Part shown: piece by piece, positions 49,411-61,365 of the stretch
How positions within the stretch are numbered: the stretch's first letter is position 1
How the letters are laid out: each line of letters begins with the position of its first letter
Source: Toxonevra muliebris
Lineage: Eukaryota > Arthropoda > Insecta > Diptera > Pallopteridae
Assembly (NCBI GenBank): GCA_963691655.1
Contig: OY829326.1
Location: 148,074,998-148,138,997, forward strand
DNA length: 64,000 nt
Reading direction: 5' to 3'
Translations under genes and position numbers: made by a program
The notes under the pieces: generated by a model
The model's input: only the letters and a program-made list of their open reading frames with translations
Database searches by the model: none
What the model was told of the DNA's origin: nothing

Positions 49411-50276
49411 TATTATTATTGGGGGTAGCGCACTGCGACCTTTAAGATCTATTGTGCCCCTTCATGGACTCATAGTATTTCCATAAGTCCGGCCTCCAGT
49501 AGAAATTTTAGTATGAATCCTACTTCTATGGAGTTGAGATTATCATCTGGTATTTGGTGGTTACCCAGATTTCTTTTACGAATATGCATAGGTACGGGGC
49601 ACTGTCCTAAAATGTGATTTGCAGATTCCTTATCTTCTCTACAAAACCTACATGATTCATTAGCTGTAATTCCCAGTTTTGTTAGGAGATAGTTCAACCT
49701 ACAATGACCTGTTGAATTCCTGTAAGGATTCTAAGACTATTTTTTGACAGATTCATACATTCGTTAACGCGTTTTAGTTTATAGGTTCCTAATAGTGCTT
49801 TCGAATGCTCCAATTCTGGTCTATGTTCCCAGTATAGTTTCCTTTAATTTTCTTCTTCTTTCTTAATTAGTATAGAGAGTGTTCCTTTACCTATTCCACA
49901 GAATGGCTCTGGACCTACGAAGGGAGTTGTTGCTCCTTTCTTTGCTAGTGTATCCGCAGATTCATTTCCTTTAATCCCAATATGACCCGGAACCCAGAGG
50001 ATCCAAACCCGATTATATGACCCAAGCGTATTTAGTTTATCAAGGCACTCCATCACCAGTTTTGAGGTAACCTAGTGAGAGTTAAGTGCATTGATAGCCG
50101 CTTGGCTATCGGTTAGGATCGCAATGTTCTGGTTCCGGTAGTTGCGCTTGAGATTAAAGTATGCACACCTATCAATTGCGTATATTTCCGCTTGAAAGAT
50201 ACTGGTGTAACTACCCATGGGCTCAGAGTATTTTATCCTCGGCCCAGATACTCCAACACCGGTTCCTTCTTCAGTG
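49411..50276 (-). mobile_element. 5'-truncated I-like LINE inserted in the mariner
   Basis: The 12-bp direct repeat AAAACTTACGAT (49399-49410 and 50277-50288) flanks the insertion, and the mariner sequence resumes on each side. The element runs on the minus strand and ends in CCCCCAATAATAATA. RNase H plus an AAT/TAA-repeat terminus point to the I clade of non-LTR retrotransposons. Its last 60 bases include GATCTTAAAGGTCGCAGTGC, shared with the SINE at 46.1 kb. Confidence 0.9.
49470..50276 (-). pseudogene. LINE ORF2 3' part: RNase H and zinc knuckle
   Basis: On the minus strand the copy opens inside RNase H, just after the first Asp motif: IFQAEIYAID (catalytic Glu), ILTDSQAAINALNS (Asp), one in-frame TAG, then WVPGHIGIKGNESADTLAKKG (final Asp). 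A frame change follows the domain. The last frame reads CRFCREDKESANHILGQC, an intact C-x2-C...H-x4-C zinc knuckle, and ends at a stop after LLEAGLMEIL (49470). Reverse transcriptase and endonuclease are absent because of 5' truncation. It is less decayed than the other LINE relics here, so it is probably younger. Confidence 0.88.
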
Positions 50277-50357
50277 AAAACTTACGATGCTAATGTCAAA
50301 TTTGATATATCTACACTGGTGTTGCCATATGTCAAAACTTAAGTAGCAACTCCCGTA

Positions 50358-52885
50358 TTTCCTATTTTTTATCCCGATTTTCAAGCAAAAAATCGTTATT
50401 TGAAAAAAAAATTTTAGAAGTCTGTCATTTTGTTTCTTTTTTTTTTTAATTAAAATGTGTAAATTGAAGGCGAGTTTATTGTGATTTTAAGTAAAGCTAT
50501 GGTTTTTTATAATTCATTTATTTTTTTTATTTTTTCAAAGTTATGAATGCACAACATTGCGGCAATTTGGAAAGGAAGCCCTACCCTTGCCGGGAATCAT
50601 ATCCGGAATCAACCAAGAACTTCACGCTGCTACTAAACATTTTCCAATTCAGACTGTAATCCAACTCCAATGTCCCGCAATAAATAGGAGACTGTAACGT
50701 TAATCGCCTTACCACTTCTATCGATAGAGGTTCTATTAGTTGATTGACACATTCTGCTGTTTTGAATATTTTTAAGTGAATTTTCGAAAAATTTTTCATC
50801 AACAAAAAATTTTCAGATATTTTTAAGTCTGTTATAGATTTGCACCAGAAAAGTAAGTATTTATTTTGTGGTTCTAGTGAAATTCTAGAATGATTCTAGA
50901 AAAATATGAAATGTATGAGTTTTTTCTAAACATTTCAGCAGCTACTTCGAATCATAGAACGAGAAATGGATTCCAATTTTTCGATTATTTTCAAATTTCT
51001 TCATTATTTCTCCATTTTTTCAATATTTTTTCATCATTCAATTATAAATTTCAATCTGAAAATCATAATCATTTTGGAAAAGTTTGAATTTTGTATTCAG
51101 AAGTTACTTAGATTTCAGCACGTTAGGCACTTATTGGACTAGTGGAACGAACCATCACTTAAAACAAGCATACTCCGATTTATTTTATTTATTGAAAAAA
51201 CGCAAGTCGTTATAAATTTTGGAGCAATCCCAAATAAAAAAGAATAGGAAAACTTGAATAAGAACAGCTTGTTTCAAATCTTAACTCTTCAGAGCTATTT
51301 TTGCAAAATCTCGTACTCGTAAGAAGCAGATCAAAAGCTCCTTTCCAACAATTAGTTGCATAGCGTGTTGAAACATTTCCACCCATCTAATTTCAAATGC
51401 ATATCACAAATCAATCACAAACTTAATCACAGCTTTTCTAATGCAACTACACACAATACAAGCAATGAAAATATAAACAAACACTTAATTGACCACAAAT
51501 TATGCCAATTTAAATGCCACAAAATTTCACCCATGACAATTGACACTTATTGAATAACAAACAAACACAAATGCAAATAAACATAAACACAAAATGTCAC
51601 AAAGTTATTGTGAACATTTATTAACTTACAAAAATATTTATATGCAGGCAATCAATTGAATTTGAATTTGTTAAGTAATAAAAATATCAAATTATGAAAA
51701 CTTAACACGTAAAATGTCAAAACTAAATAACAACAACGACAGTAATAATAATTATTATTGTTAGTAAATAGCAATAAAAAGTGTCATAAATAAAATATCT
51801 CAAACAATGACAGGTCAACATAAATATAAATTAATTGGAATTATGGTCAATTTAACCAAACAAAAAAAAAAGAAATAAATGAGTGAACATTTATTTTGAT
51901 CACAAAAGAACAAAAAAGAAATATTTATAGATATCTATAGAGAACAACATAAAACAAATATACACGACACTAATCGCTTGAATGACTAAACAAACAAATG
52001 CATGAATGAAGGAATGAATGAATGACATAAAGCACGTTGACAGACATAGCAAACCTTAAATTATACTCAATCACGCCCACAAAGTGCCAATAATAAATAA
52101 ATATTCTTGGCAATAACAAAGAAAATGTACACAGAAACCAAATATTTGCACGCACACAAATAGTTACATAAATTGAATGAGCAATTATAAAGAGAGCACA
52201 CACACACACACAATACAATCGTCATCAATTGATGGTCAATGAGAGAAGTTATATGAGGGTGAGCTTGAGCACGAAAATGTGATGCATAGATTCGTAGATT
52301 CGATGGTATTTTGAAGTAGTAATGGAAATGCTACTGTAAGTGGTAGTTAAATATGCAATTAAGCTGTGGACATATGAACGTACATACTTAAACGAACTCT
52401 TATCATTTTGAATTTCATGTAATAAAATAAAAGAGTTTTTTAAAGTATCAGATTGTTAATTATTCCCACAAATCGAGTTCTCAATTCGAAGATCCTTTTT
52501 TTTTTTTTTTTGAAGTGAAACTTCTTTTCTCTTGTCCTAGATAAAACCAACCGGATGTGACGTCGCGCGTAAGTTTGCAATGCGACATAATTTTGTCGAG
52601 CAATGTGCATGAGGGGCTAAATATCAATATTCCGAACGATTCATAAATAGTTTTAATTCAATATAACATATTAATTACTCACACACACACACGCCTATGG
52701 CAGAAAGAACAATGTGTAGCGTCGCCATCTTAAAGTTTATGACAGTTATACATTTCACATACAGATGGCGCAAATGTCCAAGGAATTACATGAAGATGTC
52801 GCACACAAAAAGAGTTCGTCTACAATTGTCATCGGTATAGAGTTGCAATTTTTGTTCTAGCATTAATCAAAAACAAAAAATTGTT
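50358..52885. repeat. AT-rich stretch with minor microsatellites
   Basis: It contains (CA)n at 52197-52213 and 52680-52692, an A-run at 51865-51873, and ATGAATGAATGA repeats near 52010. No gene or mobile element was recognised. Confidence 0.5.
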
Positions 52886-53077
52886 TGTGTATTAACAAAC
52901 ACAAGGCAGAAGTGAAATTTCTTGTGAACTAAACGAAACACAAGCAAATGAAATTAAAAAACACAAGCCAATGAAGTAAAAATTTAGCGATTGAAAAATT
53001 TCATTTCCTTGTTATTTTCTTGTGTTTCGCTAAGTTCACAAGAAGTTTCACTTCTGCCTTGTGTTCGTTAATACACA
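52886..53077. mobile_element. 192-bp foldback MITE
   Basis: Two nearly identical 59-bp inverted arms (52886-52944 and 53019-53077) start TGTGTATTAAC and include ACACAAGGCAGAAGTGAAA and CTTGTGAACT. A 74-base centre separates them and there is no coding capacity. The arms may extend a little further into flanking A/T-runs. No target duplication was resolved. Confidence 0.9.
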
Positions 53078-53299
53078 GTTTAGTTTTTTTGATTTTTTCT
53101 TTCAATTCATTCATTTCTTAACTAGAATGCGAAACCTATTTAAGTGTAGAAAAGGATTTTAGCCAATAACATTAAAATGTAAATTTTAAAACAAAGGTAT
53201 AGTCATATGTTAGGTAAACTTTAGAGACTACCTCTATATCCTATTTTAATTTATTATCAAACAAGTCATTCTCAAGACACGACACTCAACCTATTTGCC

Positions 53300-54975
53300 T
53301 GATAGAACCTTCCTAGACTGCCTACCTACGTCAGTGGCTGAGGTGAAAGAATCGGATATCGATCTTGAGGCCAAAGGCCTAGTAATTCCTGTCGTCACTG
53401 GTTATGGAAGATCTTCCTGAAACAACAACTTTGGATGAAATGGAAATATCTATCATTTGAAATACGAATGGAGATTAACTCCGGTATGAAACTTGGCAAA
53501 GCTTCAGAGTTTGATCAAATAACCACTGAAGTCCTTAGATACCTACCGCAAACAACACTAGAAAATGTATGCAAAATAATGAATGCCTGTTTGCGTCTAC
53601 AATACATTCCAAGCTTATGTAAAGTCGCGACAATTAAGATGATTCCAAAGCCTGGTAAACCAGTTTGTTGAGTAACTTCTTACAGGCCTATCTCACTACT
53701 ACCACAAATGTCTAAAAAGAATAAAACTAATACTAGAAACTCAAAATACTATACCTAGCCATCAATTTGGTTTCCGAAATAACCATTCGACAATAGACCA
53801 AGTTCACAGAATTACAGATGCAATAGAAAAGTCACTTGAAAATAAACAAGTTTGCTCAGCCATATTTCTCAACGTGTCCCAGGCTTTCGACAAAGTGTGG
53901 CACAAAGGGCTACTCTATAAACTAAGAGCTATAGATTGTGAAATTATTGTGAAATCTTACACTCATACTTAACTTGCCGTTACTTTCAAATACAACACTG
54001 TGATGAACACTCCGACCTCAAACTAATTACCGCTGGAGTAAGTACCCCAAGGTAGTGTTCTTGGACCGATACTGTATCTGCTGTACACGCACGACTTACC
54101 TTTGCTGATGATACAGCGGTTTTATCTGTAGATAATGTAGCTGAAAAGTCAGTTGAAAAACTTCAAAATGCTATTATTGAAATAGCAATATGGACAAATA
54201 AATGGAAACTTAAATTAAACAACACTAAATCTGTTTATGTGGATTTTACAAACAAAAAGATTACACACTTTCCAGTGACAATTTTTAATACACAAATCCC
54301 ATATTCTAATTCCGCCAAATATCTCGGCATGACGTTAGACGCTAAGCTTCGTTGGAAAGTACATGTCAAAAAGAAAAAAGAAGAACTCGAGTTGAAATAC
54401 AGACAAATGCATTGGCTAATGAACAGTAAATCGCTGTCTCTCCACAATAAATTAATTATATACCGACAAACCTTCAAACCTGTCCGGACCTACGGCATCC
54501 AACTTTGGGGCTGCGCCATACCATACGACATAATTCAACGATTTCAGAATAAGGTGCTTAGGAACATAGTCAAGGCGCCGTGGTATGTTAGAAACACAGA
54601 CATTCACAGGGACTTGGGTATAGTCCCAATTCGTGAAGCTATAAAAATAATAGCTAAAACACACGCCAACAGACTCCAACAGCACGTTAATGAAGAAGCG
54701 CATGTGCTCCTTAACACTGCTGGGCTAACACGAAGATTACTTCGAACGTAGCCTTTTGAATTGGTAGAAGATATCACTGACCAATAGAAATGATTTCTCT
54801 TGGTTGAACTTTAATAATAAGTTACATCAAATATACGTATGTATTGTATGTAAACTGATATTTTATTTTATAAGTTGGAAGCAAATTGCTCGTTAGTTTT
54901 ATTATTAATAACTAGCTGCAATGTAAAAAAACAATAGCTATGAAAGAATATTGTTTTAATAAATACAAAAAAAAA
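53300..54975 (+). pseudogene. jockey-like LINE ORF2 relic with 3' UTR
   Basis: In order: KIMNACLRLQYIPSLCK then IPKPGKP (53630-53665) and TSYRPISLL (53674-53700) in successive frames; HQFGFRNNHSTIDQVHR (53760-53811); FLNVSQAFDKVWH (53865-53904), where the first catalytic Asp of reverse transcriptase is Asn; FADDTAVLS (54101-54127), whose active-site pair is intact; and an uninterrupted end frame, YLGMTLDAKLRW through ARTYGIQLWG-like text to LLRT (54239-54751). There is no RNase H domain, as expected for jockey-type elements. The 3' UTR ends TTTTAATAAATACAAAAAAAAA (AATAAA at 54958). Internal deletions and frameshifts disable it. The 5' limit is unclear. Confidence 0.88.
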
Positions 54976-54979
54976 CTGG

Positions 54980-57900
54980 TTATAGGCTGCTGTGGCAGAT
55001 GTTGCTCCACTTAACTCCGTTTTACTTATTGCAATTTTATGGTGGCAACTGCAACTTTCTGAGGCAAATAGGTATCAGGAAGGCAAATTTTACAGCCACT
55101 ATAACTCCTTAGTGGCAAACTCTCCAATGTGTATGGATAGGATTATATCCTGGTAATTATGGAGCTAGAGGAAAAAGAGGGTTAGGAGTACGGGGATGGG
55201 CTAAAGGCGGAAAAGAGTGAATCCCCCCTCAACTGCTTAAGTTTTCAATACTGGCTTAAAGATTGTTATATATCCAATCCACATATATGGTAAATACTAT
55301 ATAAAACATTAGAATTAGTATGACACTTGAAATTAAACTTAAATTCATTATATGAAGTAACTATAAAAAAAAATCTCTAGGTACCCTCTTTCACCCCTGG
55401 CTGTGTTACTTTACGCAACAGGAGGATTTTAGGACGATTTAACTTTTAATTCATATTTTTCAACTGCCAGTCTTTCATGGCACTGTAGTGGTAACAACGG
55501 ACCATGAAACTCATATTTATCATTACCAAGTTGAGTCGTTGTAATGGTGAATCTATAGTACAACAAAAAGGGTTGCTATCCTCTTCGAGGTATGACAGTG
55601 GAATATTTGTCATTGAAATAAGCAATATAAAACTTAAAAACCTCATTTCTCAATAGTAGACTGGAGTCCCAACTGCTTCAAGTCCGGTTCCCAGACGGGA
55701 AGTGATTGCTTTGGTCTAGTGTCCGACCGAATATTCGGCTTCAGTTCTTCGGCTATTTGGCCTAAAATTGCACCTTCGGCTTCGGCAAAAAATGGCCGAA
55801 GCCGAAGATTATAATATACTTTTTATAATAATTTTTAATATAGATTGACAGTAAAAATTTATACAAATAAATAAATGTGAAGAGATTTCTGTGTTATATT
55901 TTCTCCGTTTGCTTGTTCCATTTTTACTTTTAAAGTAACCCACAGATTTACAACCGTACAAATAGTAATCAGTGTTTTCTTTTTAACGAACAACCTGCAG
56001 GAACTAATGCAATTAGAGGCAGCAGAAGCAAGCCAAACTTTCTTACTTTTTAAGGAAGACTTGAAGCGTATTGAAAAGAAACGTGAATGGTTAGAGAAGC
56101 CGACATTTTACATTACTGGCGCTCCACATTTTTTTTTGCTTTCAAGGAGGTCAAAAAAATTGAAAATTGTTTTAGCTAAAATCGCTCTAAAATATATGTG
56201 TAAAGGGATTCTTTGAAGTTCACAGTCGATTGAAAGTTACAGATGTTTGTAATTAAAATTATATCAATTTCTTAAAGGAATTGAAAATGTAATTGAAAAG
56301 AAAGGAATTTATTATTTAAGTGTAATCAATTACTTTCCTGAAATTAAATTCCAATTTAGTTGGATGATTACGAAGAGTAAGGAATACCATATATGGAAGT
56401 TTAAAATCTTCAGCATTTGGTAGTAACGGCTATTCCGTATGATATCGAAATTCTATAAACAAGGAGTGCCAGACGAAATCGGGAAAATACTGTTCTAATA
56501 TAAAAATGGTTCCTAAATAAATGGTTCATTTTAAATACTTGAATAAAAATAACTTAAAAATTATATTTACGAAATGAAACTCGTTCGAGATTAACTTGGA
56601 GAAGAATAATTTAATATAATTTAATAATAATTCATCAAGAGGGTTATTGAAAGGGCAAGCTCACCTTCCTCATTTATTGTGCTCGATTACGTTTAAATAG
56701 TGATGCATGAGTTTTTGTAGTTAGTATTTGGGTATTGCGTACTCAAAAGCTGTAAAGTAACCAAATTTAATCAAGCTGTTTCTTTTGCAAGACTCTTATA
56801 TTTTTTTAACTTTCAGTTGCATTGCTTATTATATTTTCCAAATTTTCGTGATATTATAAAGCTGGCAATATTTGTTTTTTTTTTAATCAAAAATATGAAT
56901 TATCTTGCAAAATTTTTCTAAATTACTTTTTTCATATCAAAAAATAAACAAGAACATTTTATAGTTTTACCACGATGGAGAAGTTTCCAATTTACAAAAA
57001 CCAATACAAGCAAAGCACCCAGCGATCGTCTAAAATTTAGAAGAGAATATGAAAAATGGTAACCCTTGAGTCAATAATTATTTTTTTTTTTTTTTTTGTA
57101 AAGTACGTAGAATAAAATATCGAATACTTGGTTGGAAAGTAACGAATGGAATCGGATACTGTAAAGCATCCATTTTATGCACCACTAGTGGTAAACCGAG
57201 TTAGCTACTGAGTGCAAAAAGTTGAACTTATTTTATGCTTGAATAAAAATATGTGAAGTGATATTATTTTAAAATATTGCTGAAAATATTAACAGTTGTT
57301 TGAGCATAAACGTTAAATACTTTTTGAAATAATTTTCTACAATGAAGTTCTGCCATAAAATTTAATTCAACTCGAGAAATTTCAGTCAATTAACATTAAA
57401 TATATACACCCGAAAAGTTTCTCGAAAAATATCATTAAATTCAACGTTTTCATTAAAATAATGAAGCAATCAAAGGAAAAACCGGCAGCCTATTTCACAC
57501 ACACAAAAAAAATATTGTAATAAATCTTTAGCCAAACAAAAAAAAAAAATCACAGCAAATAAAAAAAAAAGAAGTTAGAAGAGCTTAGAGTTGAAATCTT
57601 TATTCATTGATTATTTAACGACTTCTTAAGTGGTTTGCTTAAGTACACAAAAACTTGCTCCTTATATGCGATTAACTCTTAGAATTGAACTCAAAAAGAA
57701 AACGGGAAACTCAAAGAAAATGCTTTAGTAGAAAAAAGTAAAAGCAAAGAAAAAGATTTTCTTCAGTTTGGCTTTACTACATAGTAGTTTATTTTTTATT
57801 TTTATTTTTTTGTTTGTTAGTTGGTGGCTTACATTCGCAGTCAAATGGTAGACAAAAAAGTAATAAGTATCTAAGTATGTATGTAAAAGTGGTAGCGGTG

Positions 57901-58926
57901 TGGTGATTGTGGTGGTAGAGTAAAGAAAAAAGGTCAGTAAAAAAGACTTTAATATGCTGCACACAAATACACACACAGAAGTAAAAGAAAATTTTTTATC
58001 TGCTACGCTTAAGTAACTCAAAGGAAATAAGATGAAGAAGTTAAAGTTTTACCAAACAGCGATTATGCGTTTTCAACAGCTGCTGTTGTTGCTGCCGCGT
58101 ATGCGAGTAGTAAAGTTAGTTAACTTCTTAGCGGAAACTTATGCTTCAGTTACACGATAAAAACACACATATAGATTTGCCGTTTCAGTTTACCTAAATG
58201 AAGTGTCTGATGTAGCATACTTTTAGGATTATATACCTATGAGTGCATACAAATATTTGCTGCCACAAATATGAATTTTTACATTTTATACAATTTTTTT
58301 TTTTTCACTTGCACTCATATTTTTCCTTCAATTGATTCCTGCTTATGTGAGTTTTGCATGTATGTATATTTGTTTGTGTTGTAAAAAGAAAAAAATTTAA
58401 ATAATCCTTTTTGGTATTTTCGAATTTTTTAAATCCTTTTCCTCTTTCCCATTACTCCCGCTACTGATGCTGACTGATATTTTAATGCCATAAATTCATA
58501 TATGAAATTCCAACTCTCATTCATTCACTCACTCATTCATATACCTAGTAAAAAAAAAAAAAATTGACAAATGGCATGCTTCATGCAGCATCTGCTGCTA
58601 CCTCGATGCATTGCTGCTTCATCGCACTATCTCAGCTTTTGTTTTTGTTGTTGTCACACCATCTGCATGAAAGGTGACACAATCGTCGCGTTGAATTGTT
58701 GACGGAATTTTTGCGTATGTTTTTGAATAATTGATAATAACTTAAAAAAATATGAAAAAAAAAATACAAGGTTTTGCCAAAATGCATGCACATATGCATA
58801 CAGTGACACACAGTGGTGAAGGCTTAAAGTATGCAGGCGAGCCTGGGAGTAGTGCATAATTGAATGGAAATTTGTGTGTTTGATGAGAATGAATGTATGC
58901 GTTTGAATATGTGAGTAGTAGTATTT
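54980..58926. other. Stretch without a supported gene
   Basis: At 55720-55815 GGCTTCGG/CCGAAG words repeat (TTCGGCTTCGGC and its inverse), giving a small palindromic cluster. T- and A-runs occur at 57078-57096 and 57538-57570. The open frame at 56007-56216 has no recognisable domain. Confidence 0.4.
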
Positions 58927-59094
58927 TTTAAAAAAATGCATATTTTCGCTTGATTTGTGTTTCACTGAAAAAAAAACGCAATATTCTATTAATATCTCTT
59001 TGGCAAATAGATAGAATAAGAGTGACAGGGAGGCTTGGGGGCGAAGGATATAAGTTAAAGTCTGTGACCGTCTCACAAATGGACGAATTCATCT
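58927..59094 (+). repeat. 168-bp direct duplication, copy 1
   Basis: It is identical to 59398-59565 except for one base seen in the comparison (GTGACAGGG against GTGATAGGG). The spacer between copies is 303 bases. Confidence 0.93.
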
Positions 59095-59397
59095 TCAATA
59101 CCTGCTCTCCTCCGTCATAAGTCAACTAGAACTCTCCTTACTCTCTCTGGCGCCTGACAGAGAGAGCGAAGTAATGTGTGCTACGGGTTTCCCGAGATCT
59201 TTAAGCAACAGTTGCGGGTCTGATTTGAAACTCATTAGGTTGGAAAACATCCCAATAAATCTTCAAAACCAGCCTTTGTCCATATGTTTGCTACATTGCA
59301 GGCGTTTAATGGGCAATGCCTGCCCATTAACAGATGTCCTCGATAGATACAGCGGTGAATACGCAAAGCGTTGTGCTGGTTAATGATGATTCTACTA

Positions 59398-59565
59398 TTT
59401 AAAAAAATGCATATTTTCGCTTGATTTGTGTTTCACTGAAAAAAAAACGCAATATTCTATTAATATCTCTTTGGCAAATAGATAGAATAAGAGTGATAGG
59501 GAGGCTTGGGGGCGAAGGATATAAGTTAAAGTCTGTGACCGTCTCACAAATGGACGAATTCATCT
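59398..59565 (+). repeat. 168-bp direct duplication, copy 2
   Basis: This is the mate of 58927-59094, offset by 471 bases. It begins in an A-run after TTT and ends at ACGAATTCATCT. Near identity marks it as recent compared with the surrounding relics. Confidence 0.93.
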
Positions 59566-59991
59566 GGAAGATATTTAAAAGCCAGCTATTACGTTATGAC
59601 TTTGCCGCGAATTGAATCCGGAATCTCACGAAGGATAGTCTAGCATGTTGCCAATAGATTACTGAGGCGGCCGGATATAAAAGCAACCAACTCCTCGACA
59701 AAACTTATGGGCTCTGCCGCTACCACGATATTAAAATTGCTCTAGGTGACTCTAACGCTAAAGTGAGACAAGATCCGACTTTGATTCTACTATTGAAAAA
59801 TTCGGTCTCCTCGACGAAACAGCCGACGATGGCCCTTTTCTCCTACTTCTTTTGTTTTGGGACTTCTGGGGGAGCAAAAGCCCATCATTGATCGATGGTA
59901 CCAGATTCCTTCATCTCGATATGGATAAGGGTACTTGACTGTCCCGTGATAAAGTAACTATTGTGACATAAGGATTGCTATCTAGTATACC

Positions 59992-60487
59992 TAACGCTTG
60001 TATCTATTTTCGGACCAAAAACTTATAAAAAACAGTAAACCGATTTGGAAAAAACTGTACACTTCGCGGTATCAATTTTTTTTAATGAAAATTAACCAGG
60101 AAAGCAATTTAACCATCATCTAAATCGTCTTCGATCTCCATTTTCATATCTCCTTTTGTAGTTGTATTGAATTTGTGCTTTGGACAAATTTGACGAAGCG
60201 ATTCCAGCTTTGCTATGAGGTATTTGTAGAAATCAAAGCATGGATATTTCAAGTTACATTTGACGATAGGAATCGCCTTCAATGTTTCCACTTCTTTCAA
60301 AGGTATACTTGGAACGAGTTGCTGTTGTTCTCTGACAGGTTTTGCATTGTGATTGATAAATTTGAATTTCGTAGTGTTCAAAAATTTTATATTTTTTTCT
60401 TAGTATCAACGCGGTATTTTGGTAAAAAAGGCGGTATGCGGTTTTGGAGTTGAAAAAACGCGAAAAACTGTATAGATAAGAGCGTTA
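59992..60487. mobile_element. hAT-like element inside the RTE relic
   Basis: An 8-bp direct repeat, AGTATACC, flanks it (59984-59991 and 60488-60495). The inverted ends are TAACGCTTGTATCTAT and TAACGCTCTTATCTAT (14 of 16 identical). An 8-bp duplication with ends starting TAANG fits the hAT superfamily; P-like elements also make 8-bp duplications. Its length of 496 bp makes it non-autonomous. It carries the minus-strand frame listed at 60109-60381. Confidence 0.85.
60109..60381 (-). CDS. Unrecognised 90-codon frame carried by the hAT-like element
   Basis: The frame reads like the C-terminal end of a normal protein rather than AT-rich noise: LKEVETLKAIPIVKCNLKYP, CFDFYKYLIAKLESLRQICP, KHKFNTTTKGDMKMEIEDDL, then DDG and the stop. 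It has balanced composition, an amphipathic stretch, and an acidic tail. Upstream, the region before the ATG also gives protein-like text in other frames, so the ATG may be internal to a longer ancestral ORF. I do not recognise the family. It may be the remnant of the element's own transposase-linked gene or of a captured host exon. Confidence 0.35.
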   Translation of the reverse strand: MNTTKFKFINHNAKPVREQQQLVPSIPLKEVETLKAIPIVKCNLKYPCFDFYKYLIAKLESLRQICPKHKFNTTTKGDMKMEIEDDLDDG

Positions 60488-61365
60488 AGTATACCAGAAA
60501 CGCAAAAAGCAGCCAAGACCTTCATTAATCCACTCTTATTCCTGCTTTTCTATAATATTACTCTCTCTATATGGTTATAGAGTGCTAGGCGAAGTGCTAG
60601 GCTACCATTATTGGCAGATAAGAGTGGCGGAATACTGCTGACAGATGCCCACAGTATTATGAGGCTATTGAGATAATACTTTTCGACGTTGCTAAATGAC
60701 AACGACGGCATTAGTCTTGCAACAGGGGAACTCGATTCATAATCACTGATGACGTCGTCGTTTCGCCACTCGACTATGATACGCCTGCTACGCGGTTTCA
60801 GATTCACGAAATGCATTTACGAGAATATGATTGAATGAAAGTAAACTGAGCAGGGCTGCCACATTTCCCTAGTCTTATTCCTGATAGTCCTTAATGACTT
60901 CTTTACAACATCAATAGAGAGTTGTTATGAGCGTAGTATCTTCTTCTCAAAAGCTCCTCATCACTGGTGGTCAGATCTCAATGCTATGTATTAGAACGGA
61001 AAGGATGAGGGACTAATGGAATGTTATTTTTACCCATCGAGAGAGCGTTCAGCTTTTCAATTGCCTAATGAGAACCAGTTGATAAGAGTTATTTTTCGCT
61101 TGATCTCAAGGTTGGTTGGTTCCCAGATTTACGTAAACCGTAACAAATTCAAAAGCAAGTATGACTTAAAAAGAAAAGCTAATAAGGCGATTAGGGCAAC
61201 GACCACGTTCTTAAAGATCTGGAGGCCAGCAAAAATTTCTAATGTCCATCTATAGGCGTAAGCAATCCCCAATTGTGTCAGAGATTAAGGTGAAGAAATT
61301 AATGTGGATAGGACACACCCTTAGCAAACCATAGAAATCAGTCGCCAAGCTTTTGAATAGATGTG

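Larger units (their letters stand above)
48443..50355 (-). mobile_element. mariner transposon relic, interrupted by a LINE
   Basis: Inverted ends start CGAGAGTTACTACTTAAGTT on the left and CGGGAGTTGCTACTTAAGTT on the right, with about 25 of 28 positions agreeing. TA lies outside each (48441-48442, 50356-50357). Removing the LINE insertion (49411-50276 plus one 12-bp duplication) leaves about 1035 bp. That is shorter than a typical 1.3-kb mariner because the 3' part of the transposase gene is deleted next to the left end. Confidence 0.9.
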
